Assembly (NCBI RefSeq): GCF_000717715.1
Contig: NZ_JOAI01000014.1
Location: 86,450 to 150,449 of the forward strand
DNA length: 64,000 bases
DNA from: Streptomyces sp. NRRL B-24484
GTDB lineage: Bacteria; Actinomycetota; Actinomycetes; Streptomycetales; Streptomycetaceae
Direction of reading: 5' to 3'
Shown: piece after piece, positions 52,087-61,655 of the stretch
How the letters are laid out: each line of letters starts with the position of its first letter
Position numbering within the stretch: position 1 is the stretch's first letter
Program-made: the position numbers and the translations under genes
Notes under the pieces: model-generated
Told to the model about the DNA's origin: nothing
The model's database searches: none
What the model saw: the letters and a program-made list of their open reading frames with translations, nothing else

Positions 52087-52551
52087 GTGGAGTTCACCGA
52101 TGCCCAGCTCGCCGAGCAGCCGGTCGGCTACTGGACCGGGGCCGTCCGGACGGCGGTCGTCCACTACATCAACGACAGGCTGGGGGAACTCGGTCTGACG
52201 CAGCCGCACTGGTGGGCGATCTACCAGCTGGGCGAGAGCGGCCGGCGGTTGACCCGCGGCGAGCTGCTGACCCTGGTGTCGCAGCAGCGGCCGTACGTGG
52301 AGCTCTCCGCCCTGGAGCCGGCCGTCGACGACCTGCTCGGCGACCGGCGGTTCGATGTGGACGAGGCGGGACGGCTGGGCCTCACCGAGGCCGGCACCGC
52401 CCTGCGGGACCGGGTGATGGTCCTGCTGCCCGAGGTACGCGCACGGATCCACGACGGCGTCAGCGACGAGGACTACGTCCTCGTCGTCAAGGTGCTGCGG
52501 CGCATGCTCGCCAACATCGGCGGCGACACGGGCTTCGACCGAGCGGGATGA
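52087..52551 (+). CDS. MarR-like winged-helix protein
   Basis: A 154-residue protein with a winged-helix arrangement: VVHYINDRLGELGLTQPHWWAIYQLGESG (helices 1-2), LTRGELLTLVSQQRPYVELSALEPAVDDLL (recognition region) and RFDVDEAGRLGLTEAGTALRDRV (wing). This suits MarR regulators. GTG 52087 follows GAAGGAGAG. It sits inside the operon and could regulate the cluster in response to a pathway compound. No operator was identified. Confidence 0.78.
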   Translation: MEFTDAQLAEQPVGYWTGAVRTAVVHYINDRLGELGLTQPHWWAIYQLGESGRRLTRGELLTLVSQQRPYVELSALEPAVDDLLGDRRFDVDEAGRLGLTEAGTALRDRVMVLLPEVRARIHDGVSDEDYVLVVKVLRRMLANIGGDTGFDRAG

Positions 52552-52563
52552 GGAGGACGCGGT

Positions 52564-53400
52564 ATGACGATTCTGGTGACCGGAATCCGGGGGAACGTCG
52601 GGAGCCTGGTGGCCCGGAAGCTGGTTGCCGCCGGCCTCCCGGTCAGGGGTACGGCGCGTGACCTCGCGGCGCCCGGGCTGCCGGACGGCGTCGAGGTCGT
52701 GCACGCCGAACTGACCCGGCCGCAGACGCTCCGGGGCGTCCTGGAGGGCGTCGAGAAGGTGTTCCTCTACACCGTTCCCCAGGGCATCGACGGCTTCGTC
52801 GACGCTGCCCGCGCTGCCGGTGTACGGCACGTGGTGCTGCTCTCGTCGATCGCCGTGACCTGGGCGGACCGGGACCGGAACCCGATCGCCCGGATGCACC
52901 TCGGTGTCGAGGAGCCGCTCCGGGAGTCGGGGATCGGCTGGACGTTCGTCCGGCCCGAGGCGCTCGCCACCAACGCACTGGCCTGGGCGGCGGAGATCAG
53001 GGCTGACGGCGTCGTGCACTGTCCCTTTCCGGGCTCGTACACGGTCCCGGTCCACGAGGAGGACGTCGCCGACGTGGCGGTCACGGCGCTCACCACGGAC
53101 GGCCACCGGTCCGCCGCGTACTCCCTGACCGGTCCGCAGTCGCTCACCCAGCGGGACCAGGTGGCGCTCCTCGGGGAGGCGCTGGGCCGCGCGATCCGGT
53201 GCGAGAGGATCCCGGTGGAGGTGGCCCGGGCCGCGATGGAGGGCGTCTACCCGGCCGACGTGGTGGAGACCGTCCTCACCGCCCAGGCGATGGCCGACGG
53301 TCGGCCGGCCGCGGTGCTGGACACGGTCGAGGCCGTGACCGGCCGCCCCGCGCGGACCTTCGCGACCTGGGCGGCCGATCACGCCGCCGACTTCCGCTGA
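52564..53400 (+). CDS. NmrA-like NAD(P)-binding protein
   Basis: A 278-residue atypical SDR. The Rossmann motif is [22 protein letters not shown] holds the phosphate-binding Arg, and SSIAVTWAD replaces the catalytic Ser-Tyr-Lys with a partial set. Such proteins can be quinone reductases or redox sensors. It is the last gene before promoter copy 4. A reductive tailoring role is possible but unproven. Confidence 0.85.
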   Translation: MTILVTGIRGNVGSLVARKLVAAGLPVRGTARDLAAPGLPDGVEVVHAELTRPQTLRGVLEGVEKVFLYTVPQGIDGFVDAARAAGVRHVVLLSSIAVTWADRDRNPIARMHLGVEEPLRESGIGWTFVRPEALATNALAWAAEIRADGVVHCPFPGSYTVPVHEEDVADVAVTALTTDGHRSAAYSLTGPQSLTQRDQVALLGEALGRAIRCERIPVEVARAAMEGVYPADVVETVLTAQAMADGRPAAVLDTVEAVTGRPARTFATWAADHAADFR

Positions 53401-53419
53401 CGGCCGGCCGCCGCGAATT

Positions 53420-53516
53420 TAGTGCGGACTGACGGCGACCTAGCGAAAGCTTAGAGAGTTCTCGCTTGTACTTGTCCGCGCCCCCGAAGAAGCTTTTCAT
53501 CAGCGTCCGGTGACGT
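53420..53516 (+). promoter_or_regulatory. Cluster promoter module, copy 4 (angucycline core operon)
   Basis: TAG boxes at 53420, 53441 and 53452 (21- and 11-bp steps), TTGTAC at 53466-53471, a 17-bp spacer and GAAGCT at 53489-53494. Only 6 of 10 pairs of the inverted repeat remain (53470-53479 with 53507-53516). It precedes the polyketide core operon by about 140 bp. Confidence 0.75.
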
Positions 53517-53659
53517 GATTCCAGAGGCGCCCCGAATTCCGGTGCCCGGTGCGGGCCGACCGCCCGCGATGTCGTCCTTGAATCCCCCGTTCATGGCGAT
53601 TCCGCATGCCCGCTGCCACTTGGGGACCCCGCTTGCTCGTACGACGGAAGGACATGGGA

Positions 53660-55135
53660 ATGGACGCGCAGGTCGTAGTCGTGGGCGCAGGCCCCGCGGG
53701 GCTCATGCTCGCCGGTGAACTGCGGCTCGCGGGAGTCGAGGTCGTCGTTCTCGAACGCCTGGCGGAACCCACCGGAGAGTCTCGCGGTCTCGGCTTCACG
53801 GCACGCACCCTGGAGGTGTTCGACCAGCGCGGACTCCTCTCCGGGCTGGGCGACATCGAGATCACCGACCTGGGCCACTTCGGCGGACTCCCCGTGGACT
53901 TCAGCATTCTCGGGCCGGCGCATTCCGGCGGCGTCAAGGGTGTTCCCCAGGCCGTCACCGAGACCATGCTCGAGAAGTGGGTGGTCGAACTCGGGGCGGA
54001 CATCCGCCGCGGCCACGAGCTGCTCTCCTTCACCGACGAGGGCGAGCACGTCGAGGTCGAGGTCGGCACGCCGGACGGTCCCCGACGGCTGCGCGCGGCC
54101 TATCTCGTGGGCTGCGACGGCGGGCGGAGCACCGTGCGCAAGGCCGCGGGATTCGACTTCCCCGGTACCGACTCCACGATGGAGATGTACCTGGCGGACG
54201 TGCGGGACTGCGACATCGCCCCGCGCATGATCGGTGAGACCGTGCCCGGCGGAATGGTCATGGCCGGCCCGCTGGGGAACGGCGTGCACCGGATCATCGT
54301 GTGCGAGCGCGGGACCCCTCCGCGCCGCCGGGTCCAGCCGCCCTCCTGGGAGGAGGTCTCCTCGGCCTGGCAGCGGCTGACCGGGCAGGACATCAGCGGC
54401 GGCACCCCGGTCTGGCTCAGTGCGTTCGGGAACCCCGCCCGGCTGGTCACGCAGTACCGCCGCGGACGCGTGCTGCTCGCCGGTGACGCCGCCCACATCC
54501 ACCTGCCCGCCGGCGGCCAGGGCATGAACACCAGCATCCAGGACGCCGTCAACCTCGGCTGGAAGCTCGCGGCGACGGTGAACGGAACCGCCCCCGAGGG
54601 GCTCCTGGACACCTACCACGCGGAGCGGCACCCGGTCGGACGCCGGCTGCTGATGAACACCCAGGCACAGGGTCTGCTGTTCCTCAGCGGGGCGGAGATG
54701 CAGCCGCTGCGGGACGTGATGAGCGAGCTGCTCACCTTCGACGACGTCGGTCGCCACCTGGCCGGCATGGTCAGCGGACTGTCGATCAGGTACGACGTCG
54801 GCGCCGGGGAGCACCCGCTGCTGGGTCTCCGGATCCCCCACGTGGAACTGGTCGGCGAGTCGGGCAGGACCAGCACGACCGAGCTGCTCCACCCGGCACG
54901 GGGCGTCCTGCTGGACCTCGCCGACGACGCCGCCCTGCGGGCCGAGGCCGCACCGTGGTCTGACCGGGTGGACGTCGTCACGGCGGTCGTGCAAGGGCCG
55001 GCGGACCGGAACCCGCTCACGTCGACCGCTGCGATCCTCGTCCGCCCCGACGGCCATGTCGCATGGACCGCGCCCGGACCCGTTCCGCCGGCCGAGGCAC
55101 TGGCCCGGTCCTTCGGCGCTCCACGTTCGCGTTGA
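53660..55135 (+). CDS. FAD-dependent aromatic monooxygenase (PgaE/UrdE/LanE type)
   Basis: A 491-residue class A flavoprotein hydroxylase. The FAD motifs are VVVVGAGPAGLMLAGELRLAG (cut here to its GAGPAG core at residues 10-15), CDGGRSTVRK and RVLLAGDAAHIHLPAGGQGMN, and the C-terminal thioredoxin-like domain is present. In angucycline pathways the PgaE/UrdE/LanE enzyme hydroxylates C-12 and C-12b. The position just before the cyclase and KS genes is the same here. ATG 53660 has GGAAGG 9 bp upstream; ATG 53654 is too close. It starts the core operon. Confidence 0.93.
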   Translation: MDAQVVVVGAGPAGLMLAGELRLAGVEVVVLERLAEPTGESRGLGFTARTLEVFDQRGLLSGLGDIEITDLGHFGGLPVDFSILGPAHSGGVKGVPQAVTETMLEKWVVELGADIRRGHELLSFTDEGEHVEVEVGTPDGPRRLRAAYLVGCDGGRSTVRKAAGFDFPGTDSTMEMYLADVRDCDIAPRMIGETVPGGMVMAGPLGNGVHRIIVCERGTPPRRRVQPPSWEEVSSAWQRLTGQDISGGTPVWLSAFGNPARLVTQYRRGRVLLAGDAAHIHLPAGGQGMNTSIQDAVNLGWKLAATVNGTAPEGLLDTYHAERHPVGRRLLMNTQAQGLLFLSGAEMQPLRDVMSELLTFDDVGRHLAGMVSGLSIRYDVGAGEHPLLGLRIPHVELVGESGRTSTTELLHPARGVLLDLADDAALRAEAAPWSDRVDVVTAVVQGPADRNPLTSTAAILVRPDGHVAWTAPGPVPPAEALARSFGAPRSR

Positions 55136-55184
55136 CGAGCCCAGCCCCGACGACGCATCGGGGCACAGCCAAGGAGACAACACC

Positions 55185-55511
55185 ATGCACAGCACCCTGA
55201 TCGTGGCTCGGATGAACCCCGGTGACGACAACGACGTCGCCCGGCTCTTCTCGGAGTTCGACACCACCGACATGCCCCACCTGATGGGCACCCGCCGCCG
55301 CCAGCTGTTCTCGTACCGGGGCCTGTACTTCCACCTGCAGGACTTCGACACCGACGCCGGCGGCGAGGCGATCGAGGCCGCCAAGGGGCACCCGTCGTTC
55401 GTGCAGATCAGCGCCGACCTCAAGCCCTTCATCCAGGCCTACGACCCCGACACCTGGCGTTCCCCGGCGGATGCCATGGCACGGCGCTTCTACCACTGGA
55501 GCGCGCGGTGA
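55185..55511 (+). CDS. TcmI family type II polyketide cyclase
   Basis: A 108-residue ferredoxin-like cyclase. [25 protein letters not shown] and [18 protein letters not shown] are family hallmarks, and the length is standard for PgaF/JadI/UrdF cyclases that form the fourth angular ring. AAGGAG precedes ATG 55185. The stop overlaps the KS-alpha start (GTGA). The angular fold is inferred from gene order. Confidence 0.93.
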   Translation: MHSTLIVARMNPGDDNDVARLFSEFDTTDMPHLMGTRRRQLFSYRGLYFHLQDFDTDAGGEAIEAAKGHPSFVQISADLKPFIQAYDPDTWRSPADAMARRFYHWSAR

Positions 55512-56776
55512 GGCGACGGGTCGTCATCACCGGCATCGGTGTCATGGCACCGGGAGGCACGGGCGTCAAGAACTTCTGGAGCCTGCTGAGCGAGGGCCGG
55601 ACCGCCACCCGGGGGATCACCTTCTTCGACCCCGCGCCGTTCCGTTCCCGGGTCGCCGCGGAGATCGACTTCCATCCGGAGGAACACGGACTGACGCCAC
55701 AGGAGATCCGCCGGATGGACCGGGCCGCGCAGCTCGCGGTGGTCGCCACCCGGGAGGCGCTGGCCGGCAGCGGCCTCGACCCGGCCGCCACGGACCCCTG
55801 TCGGACCGGCGTCACCATCGGCAGCGCCGTCGGCGCGACCACGGGGCTCGACCAGGAGTACCGGGTCGTCAGCGACGACGGCCGGTTGGAGCTGGTCGAC
55901 CACCGCTACGCGGTGCCGCACCTCTACGGCCACTTCGTCCCCAGCTCCTTCGCCACCGAGGTCGCGTGGGCAGCCGGGGCGGAGGGGCCCAGCACGGTGG
56001 TCTCCACCGGCTGCACGTCCGGGCTCGACGCCATCGGCCACGCCGTGGAACTGATCCGCGAGAACAGTGCCGACGTGATGATCGCCGGCGCGACGGACGC
56101 GCCCATCTCCCCGATCACGATGGCCTGCTTCGACGCGATCAAGGCCACCACGCCGTACAACGACGATCCCGGGCGGGCGTCCAGGCCCTTCGACCGGACC
56201 CGCAACGGCTTCGTCCTCGGCGAGGGCGCCGCGGTTCTCGTCCTGGAGGAACTCGGCCGGGCACAGCGGCGCGGGGCGCACATCTACGCGGAGATCGGCG
56301 GATACGCCTCCCGGTGCAACGCCTTCCACATGACGGGGCTGCGTCCCGACGGACGGGAGATGGCCGAGGCGATCAGGGCCACCCTGGACGAGGCCCGGTT
56401 GAACCCCACGGACATCGACTACGTCAATGCCCACGGCTCCGGCACCAAGCAGAACGACCGCCACGAGTCCGCGGCCTTCAAACGCAGCCTCGGTGAGCAC
56501 GCCTACCGCGCTCCGGTCAGTTCGATCAAGTCGATGATCGGGCACTCGCTCGGTGCCATCGGATCCCTCGAGATCGCGGCCTGCGCACTGGCCATGGCGG
56601 AGAACGTGATCCCCCCCACGGCCAACCTGCACAACCCCGACCCCGAGTGCGATCTCGACTACGTGCCGATTTCCGCCCGGGAGGCACGACTCGACCACGT
56701 GCTCAGCGTCGGCAGCGGCTTCGGAGGCTTCCAGAGCGCCATGGTGCTCACCCGTCCCGAGAGGAACACGGCATGA
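55508..56776 (+). CDS. Ketosynthase alpha of the minimal type II PKS
   Basis: A 422-residue KS-alpha that extends the polyketide chain. The catalytic residues are Cys169 ([11 protein letters not shown]), His309 ([11 protein letters not shown]), Lys341 and His346 ([12 protein letters not shown]), identical in position to well-studied KS-alpha enzymes. It overlaps the KS-beta gene by ATGA, giving the usual coupled heterodimer. In angucycline systems this pair makes a decaketide from acetate and nine malonate units. Confidence 0.97.
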   Translation: MRRRVVITGIGVMAPGGTGVKNFWSLLSEGRTATRGITFFDPAPFRSRVAAEIDFHPEEHGLTPQEIRRMDRAAQLAVVATREALAGSGLDPAATDPCRTGVTIGSAVGATTGLDQEYRVVSDDGRLELVDHRYAVPHLYGHFVPSSFATEVAWAAGAEGPSTVVSTGCTSGLDAIGHAVELIRENSADVMIAGATDAPISPITMACFDAIKATTPYNDDPGRASRPFDRTRNGFVLGEGAAVLVLEELGRAQRRGAHIYAEIGGYASRCNAFHMTGLRPDGREMAEAIRATLDEARLNPTDIDYVNAHGSGTKQNDRHESAAFKRSLGEHAYRAPVSSIKSMIGHSLGAIGSLEIAACALAMAENVIPPTANLHNPDPECDLDYVPISAREARLDHVLSVGSGFGGFQSAMVLTRPERNTA

Positions 56777-57987
56777 CCGCGTCCGTCGTCGTCACCGGAC
56801 TCGGCATCGCCGCCCCCAACGGGCTCGGTGCGGCGGACTACTGGGCCGCCACCCGGGCCGGCCGCAGCGGCATCGGCCGGGTGACCCGGTTCGACCCGAC
56901 GCAGTATCCCGCCCGCCTGGCGGGCGAGGTGCCGGGATTCGTCGCGGCCGACCACCTGCCGGGTCGGCTGCTCCCCCAGACCGATCACATGACCCGGCTC
57001 GCCCTGGTGAGCGCCGACTGGGCCCTCCTGGACGCCGGAATCCGGCCGGAGGACCTCCCGGAGTTCGCCGCGGGAGTGGTCACCGCGAGTTCGGCGGGTG
57101 GTTTCGAGTTCGGCCAGAACGAGCTGCGGGCGCTGTGGAGCAAGGGCAGCCAGTACGTCAGCGCGTACCAGTCCTTCGCATGGTTCTACGCCGTCAACAC
57201 CGGTCAGATCTCGATCCGGCACGGGCTGCGCGGCCCCAGCGGGGTCCTGGTCAGCGACCAGGCCGGCGGCCTGGACGCGATCGCGCAGGCCCGGCGCCAG
57301 ATCCGGCGCGGCAGCCAGGTGATCGTGTCCGGCGGCGTCGACGCCTCCGTCTGCCCCTGGGGCTGGGTGGCCCAGTTGACCAGCGGGCGGTTGAGCACCG
57401 ACGACGACCCGGCCACGGCCTACCGGCCGTTCGACGCCGGGGCGAGCGGCCACGTGGCGGGCGAGGGCGGCGCGCTGCTCGTCGTGGAGGACGAACGGGC
57501 GGCCCGCGCGCGCGGCGCCCGGGTGTACGGCCGGATCGCCGGCTACGGCTCCACGTTCGATCCCCGGCCCGGAACCGGCCGCGAGCCGGGGCTGCGCCGC
57601 GCGATCGAGATCGCCCTCCAGGACGCCGACCTGACACCCGGCGACATCGACGTGGTCCTCGCGGATGCCGCCGCGGTTCCCGAACTCGACCTCGTCGAGG
57701 CCCGGGCCCTCACCGAGGTCTTCGGCCCGCGGGGCGTACCGGTCACCGCACCGAAGTCGATGACCGGCCGACTGAACTCGGGGGCCGGCCCGCTGGACGT
57801 GGCAACCGCGCTGCTGGCCATCCGGGACGGGGTGATTCCGCCGACCGTCAACGTCCTGCCCCGCGTCGACTACGGCCTCGACCTGGTCACCGGCGAGGAG
57901 CGGGTGGCACCGCTGCGTGCGGCGCTGGTCCTGGCACGCGGGTTCGGCGGCTTCAACTCGGCGGTGGTGGTGACGGACGCGCGCTGA
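56773..57987 (+). CDS. Ketosynthase beta / chain length factor
   Basis: A 404-residue KS-beta. The catalytic Cys is replaced by Gln163 in [11 protein letters not shown], the standard chain length factor change, where Gln can promote malonyl decarboxylation. It pairs with the KS-alpha and sets chain length; a decaketide is expected by analogy with angucycline systems but was not deduced from gate residues. Its ATG overlaps the KS-alpha stop. Confidence 0.96.
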   Translation: MTASVVVTGLGIAAPNGLGAADYWAATRAGRSGIGRVTRFDPTQYPARLAGEVPGFVAADHLPGRLLPQTDHMTRLALVSADWALLDAGIRPEDLPEFAAGVVTASSAGGFEFGQNELRALWSKGSQYVSAYQSFAWFYAVNTGQISIRHGLRGPSGVLVSDQAGGLDAIAQARRQIRRGSQVIVSGGVDASVCPWGWVAQLTSGRLSTDDDPATAYRPFDAGASGHVAGEGGALLVVEDERAARARGARVYGRIAGYGSTFDPRPGTGREPGLRRAIEIALQDADLTPGDIDVVLADAAAVPELDLVEARALTEVFGPRGVPVTAPKSMTGRLNSGAGPLDVATALLAIRDGVIPPTVNVLPRVDYGLDLVTGEERVAPLRAALVLARGFGGFNSAVVVTDAR

Positions 57988-58039
57988 CGGCCCCGGCCCC
58001 CACGACCCACGCAATGACATCCAGGAAGGACACACGGAC

Positions 58040-58309
58040 ATGCCGAACACCGAGTTCACCATCGACGACCTGAGGCGCATCCTCCGCGAGGGCGCGGGGA
58101 CCGAGGAGGGCGTCGACCTCGACGCGGACATCCTCGACACCGCGTTCGAGGAGCTGGGCTACGAGTCGCTCGCGCTGCTGGAGACGTGCGGCCGGATCGA
58201 GCGCGAGTACGGAGTCACGCTGGACGACGACGCGCTGGCCGGGGCCGGGACGCCGCGTGCGCTGCTCGAGATCGTCCACGGCCACCTCGTGACCGCCCAC
58301 GCCGGCTGA
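58040..58309 (+). CDS. Acyl carrier protein of the minimal type II PKS
   Basis: An 89-residue ACP. The phosphopantetheine site is Ser43 in LGYESLALLE, and the Asp/Glu-rich first helix region is typical of polyketide ACPs. It follows KS-beta by 52 bp with AGGAAGGAC before the ATG. It carries the growing chain and is probably activated by the PPTase at 63.1 kb. Confidence 0.95.
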   Translation: MPNTEFTIDDLRRILREGAGTEEGVDLDADILDTAFEELGYESLALLETCGRIEREYGVTLDDDALAGAGTPRALLEIVHGHLVTAHAG

Positions 58310-58326
58310 TCGACACAGGAGGAGAC

Positions 58327-59112
58327 ATGGATCAGCACGAGCAGCGGGTGGCCCTGGTCACCGGTGCCACCAGCGGGATCGGCCTCGCCGTGGTGCGGAC
58401 CCTCGCGGCCCGGGGACACCGGGTCTTCCTCTGCGCACGCAGCGCGGAGAACGTGAAGAACACCGTCGAGGAGCTGCGCGCGGAGGGCCTGGACGTCGAC
58501 GGGACCACCTGTGACGTGCGGTCGGCCGAGGACATCAAGGCCTTCGTGGCGGCTGCCGTCGCACGCTTCGGCCCGGTGGACGTCCTGGTCAACAACGCCG
58601 GTCGCAGCGGCGGAGGGGTGACCGCGGAGCTGACCGACGACCTGTGGGCCGACGTGATCAACACCAACCTCAACAGCGTGTTCCTGGTCACCCGCGAGGT
58701 GCTCACCGCCGGCGGCATGCGCGCGAAGGCGACCGGACGGATCATCAACATCGCCTCCACCGCGGGCAAGCAGGGCGTCGTCCTGGGGGCGCCGTACTCC
58801 GCGTCCAAGCACGGTGTCGTCGGCTTCACGAAGGCGCTCGGCAACGAGCTGGGTCCGACCGGCATCACCGTCAACGCGGTCTGTCCCGGCTACGTCGAGA
58901 CCCCCATGGCGGAGCGCGTCCGGCAGGGGTACGCGAGCGCCCTCGACATCTCCGAGGAAGCCGTCCTCGAGAAGTTCCACGCCAAGATCCCGCTCGGTCG
59001 TTACTCGACCCCCGAGGAGGTGGCCGGGCTGGTGGGCTACCTGGTCTCGGACACCGCCGCCTCGATCACTGCGCAGGCACTCAATGTCTGCGGAGGGCTT
59101 GGCAACTACTGA
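58327..59112 (+). CDS. Polyketide C-9 ketoreductase (ActIII family)
   Basis: A 261-residue SDR that reduces the C-9 keto group of the nascent polyketide. The TGATSGIG cofactor loop is at 12-19, and Asn115, Ser144, Tyr157 and Lys161 form the active site at the same positions as in the actinorhodin ketoreductase. GGAGGAG precedes ATG 58327, 17 bp after the ACP stop. The order ACP-KR-ARO is that of angucycline clusters. Confidence 0.95.
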   Translation: MDQHEQRVALVTGATSGIGLAVVRTLAARGHRVFLCARSAENVKNTVEELRAEGLDVDGTTCDVRSAEDIKAFVAAAVARFGPVDVLVNNAGRSGGGVTAELTDDLWADVINTNLNSVFLVTREVLTAGGMRAKATGRIINIASTAGKQGVVLGAPYSASKHGVVGFTKALGNELGPTGITVNAVCPGYVETPMAERVRQGYASALDISEEAVLEKFHAKIPLGRYSTPEEVAGLVGYLVSDTAASITAQALNVCGGLGNY

Positions 59113-59138
59113 GCAGCACCCGAGCGCAAGGAGACACC

Positions 59139-60086
59139 ATGTCCGACCGGGGAACCAGCCGGGTGGAGCACACCGTCGAGGTGGACGCGCCGGCATCCGA
59201 CATCTACCGCCTGCTGGCGGAGGTCGAGAACTGGCCGCGGCTCTTCCACCCGACCGTCCATGTGGATCACCTCGAACGGGGTGAGCAGACCGAGCGGATC
59301 CGGATCTGGGCCACGGCCAACGGCGAGGCCAAGAGCTGGACGTCCCGCAGGCAGCTCCGTCCCGAAGAGCTGCGCATCGACTTCCGCCAGGAGGTCTCCG
59401 CCCCGCCGGTGGCCGCCATGGGCGGGTCGTGGATCATCGAGCCGCTGTCCGACACCACCTGCCGGATCCGCCTGCTGCACGACTACCGGGCCGTGGACGA
59501 CGACGCGGAGGGCCTCGCCTGGATCGACCGGGCGGTCGACCGCAACAGCCGGTCCGAGCTGGCCGCGCTGAAGGTCAATGCCGAGCTGGTGGTCGGGGCT
59601 CCGGACGACCTGCTGCTGTCCTTCCAGGACTCGGTGCGGATCGACGGCTCGGCCGAGGACGTCTACGACTTCCTGGACCGGGCGGACCTCTGGACCGAGC
59701 GGCTGCCCCACGTGGCCGAGGTCGAACTGACCGAGGACACCCCCGGGCTGCAGCGGCTGACGATGGAGACACGGGCCAAGGACGGCTCCACGCACACCAC
59801 CAGCTCGGTGCGCGTCTGCTTCCCCCGCGAGCGGATCGTCTACAAGCAGACCGTCCTCCCCGCCCTGATGACCCTGCACACCGGCTACTGGCTGCTGGAG
59901 GAGGACGGCGACGGCGTCACCGCGACGTCCCAGCACACGGTGGTCATCAACGTCGAGAACATCGCCGCGGTCCTCGGCGACCGGGCCGGCGTCGCGGACG
60001 CCCGGCAGTACGTGCAGGGTGCCCTGAGCACCAACAGCCGGGCCACCCTCGGGTACGCCAAGGGCTATGCCGAGGGTCGGGTCTGA
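59139..60086 (+). CDS. Didomain aromatase/cyclase
   Basis: A 315-residue protein with two START/Bet v1-like domains (about 1-150 and 160-310). VEHTVEVDAPASDIYRLLAEVENWPRLF opens the first and SVRIDGSAEDVYDFLDRADLWTERLPHV opens the second. Didomain enzymes aromatise the first ring of C-9 reduced polyketides, like PgaL/UrdL/LanL. AAGGAG precedes ATG 59139. Confidence 0.94.
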   Translation: MSDRGTSRVEHTVEVDAPASDIYRLLAEVENWPRLFHPTVHVDHLERGEQTERIRIWATANGEAKSWTSRRQLRPEELRIDFRQEVSAPPVAAMGGSWIIEPLSDTTCRIRLLHDYRAVDDDAEGLAWIDRAVDRNSRSELAALKVNAELVVGAPDDLLLSFQDSVRIDGSAEDVYDFLDRADLWTERLPHVAEVELTEDTPGLQRLTMETRAKDGSTHTTSSVRVCFPRERIVYKQTVLPALMTLHTGYWLLEEDGDGVTATSQHTVVINVENIAAVLGDRAGVADARQYVQGALSTNSRATLGYAKGYAEGRV

Positions 60087-60091
60087 CGGCG

Positions 60092-61582
60092 GTGTCCGAG
60101 ACGCAGACGGACGTCCTGGTCGTCGGGGCCGGCCCCGTCGGACTGATGCTGGCCGGTGAGCTGCGGCTCGGCGGGGCTCGCGTGGTCGTCGCCGAGCGGC
60201 TGACCGCGCCGACCACGGAGTCCCGGGCGTCCACCCTGCACGCCCGCACCATGGAGATCGTCGACCAACGGGGCCTGATGCCGGAGTTGGGCGAGGTGGC
60301 CCGCGACGGCACAGGACACTTCGGCGGCATCCCGCTCCCCCTCGGCGGGCAGCCGAGCCGGTACGCCGGGCTGTGGAAGGTCCCCCAGACCCGGATGGAG
60401 GAGATCCTCGGTGCCTGGGCCACGGGCCTGGGGGCCGACGTGCGCCGCGGCTGGGAGCTGACCGGGGTCGAAGAGGACGGTGACTCCGTGGCCGCCGTCC
60501 TCCGCCGCCGGGACGGCTCACTGACCCGGCTGCGGGCCCGGTACGCGGTCGGGTGCGACGGAGAGAAAAGCACTCTCAGGGGGCTCGCCGGGTTCGAGTG
60601 CGTCGGGACGGCCGCCGGCCGGGAACTGCTCCGGGCCGACGTGGCGGGCATCGACGTGCCCGACAGGAGGTTCCAGCGGCTGCCGAGGGGGCTCGCCATC
60701 GCGGCGCGCCGCCCGGACGGCGTCACGCGCGTCATGGTGCACGAGTTCGGCCGACCCGCGGTGTCCCGCCACGCGGAGCCGGACTTCGACGAGGTGGCCG
60801 GCACCTGGGCTCGCGTCACCGGTGAGGACATCGGCCGGGGCACGCCCCTGTGGATCAACTCGTTCGGTGACGCCAGCCGTCAGGTGACGCAGTACCGCCG
60901 CGGCCGGGTGCTGCTGGCCGGGGACGCCGCGCACGAGCAGATGCCCGTGGGCGGCCAGGCCCTCAACCTGGGCCTGCAGGACGCGGTCAACCTGGGCTGG
61001 AAGCTCGCGGCGACGGTTCGCGGCTGGGCGCCTCCGGGCCTCCTCGACAGCTACCACGAGGAGCGGCACGCGGTCGGCTCCCGGGTGCTGTCCGACATAG
61101 CCGCCCAGGCCGCCCTGCTGCTCGGCGGGCCCGAGGTGGAGGCGATCCGCTCCGTCATGAGCGGTCTGCTCGGCCTCGAAGCGGTGCGCGACCGCCTGGG
61201 CGCGGGGATCAGCGGGGTCGGGATCCGGTATCCCGTGGAGGGTGCCGACCACCCGCTCCTGGGCGCCCGGCTGCCGCACGCCGAACTGGTCACCGAGGCG
61301 GGCGAGTCCGACACCGGCGCGCTGCTGCGCTCCGGGCGGGGACTCCTGCTCGACCTGGCACCCGGGTCGACCGGCCACGCAGAACTGCGGACCGTCGCGT
61401 CCGGCTGGGCCGACCGGGTGTCCGTCGTGGCGGCGGAACCACGACCGGGTGACACCGCGGTGCCGGCCGCCGCCGTCCTGGTCCGTCCCGACGGGCACGT
61501 GGTGTGGGCCGACGGCGGCGAGCAGCGGCTGCGGGAGGCGCTGACCCGCTGGTTCGGCCTCCCCCGGCCCACCCGACAGTGA
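60092..61582 (+). CDS. FAD-dependent aromatic monooxygenase (PgaM/UrdM N-terminal type)
   Basis: A 496-residue homologue of the monooxygenase at 53.7 kb, with VLVVGAGPVGLMLAGELRL, CDGEKSTLRG and RVLLAGDAAHEQMPVGGQALN. In angucycline clusters PgaM and UrdM are fusions of such a monooxygenase with a C-terminal SDR. Here the two functions are separate genes. It may act in late oxidation or dehydration before C-6 reduction, as LanM2 does. GTG 60092 begins 5 bp after the aromatase stop. Confidence 0.92.
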   Translation: MSETQTDVLVVGAGPVGLMLAGELRLGGARVVVAERLTAPTTESRASTLHARTMEIVDQRGLMPELGEVARDGTGHFGGIPLPLGGQPSRYAGLWKVPQTRMEEILGAWATGLGADVRRGWELTGVEEDGDSVAAVLRRRDGSLTRLRARYAVGCDGEKSTLRGLAGFECVGTAAGRELLRADVAGIDVPDRRFQRLPRGLAIAARRPDGVTRVMVHEFGRPAVSRHAEPDFDEVAGTWARVTGEDIGRGTPLWINSFGDASRQVTQYRRGRVLLAGDAAHEQMPVGGQALNLGLQDAVNLGWKLAATVRGWAPPGLLDSYHEERHAVGSRVLSDIAAQAALLLGGPEVEAIRSVMSGLLGLEAVRDRLGAGISGVGIRYPVEGADHPLLGARLPHAELVTEAGESDTGALLRSGRGLLLDLAPGSTGHAELRTVASGWADRVSVVAAEPRPGDTAVPAAAVLVRPDGHVVWADGGEQRLREALTRWFGLPRPTRQ

Positions 61583-61655
61583 CAGACCCCTTTCCGGCCG
61601 GGCTCCCGTGCGCTGCGCACGGGGTCGCCGGCCCCATTCGACGAGGAGAACTCCT

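Noticed and set aside
53606..53659. Upstream start for the first FAD monooxygenase
   Set aside because: The extension MPAATWGPRLLVRRKD is not part of the fold, and the ribosome site fits ATG 53660 best.
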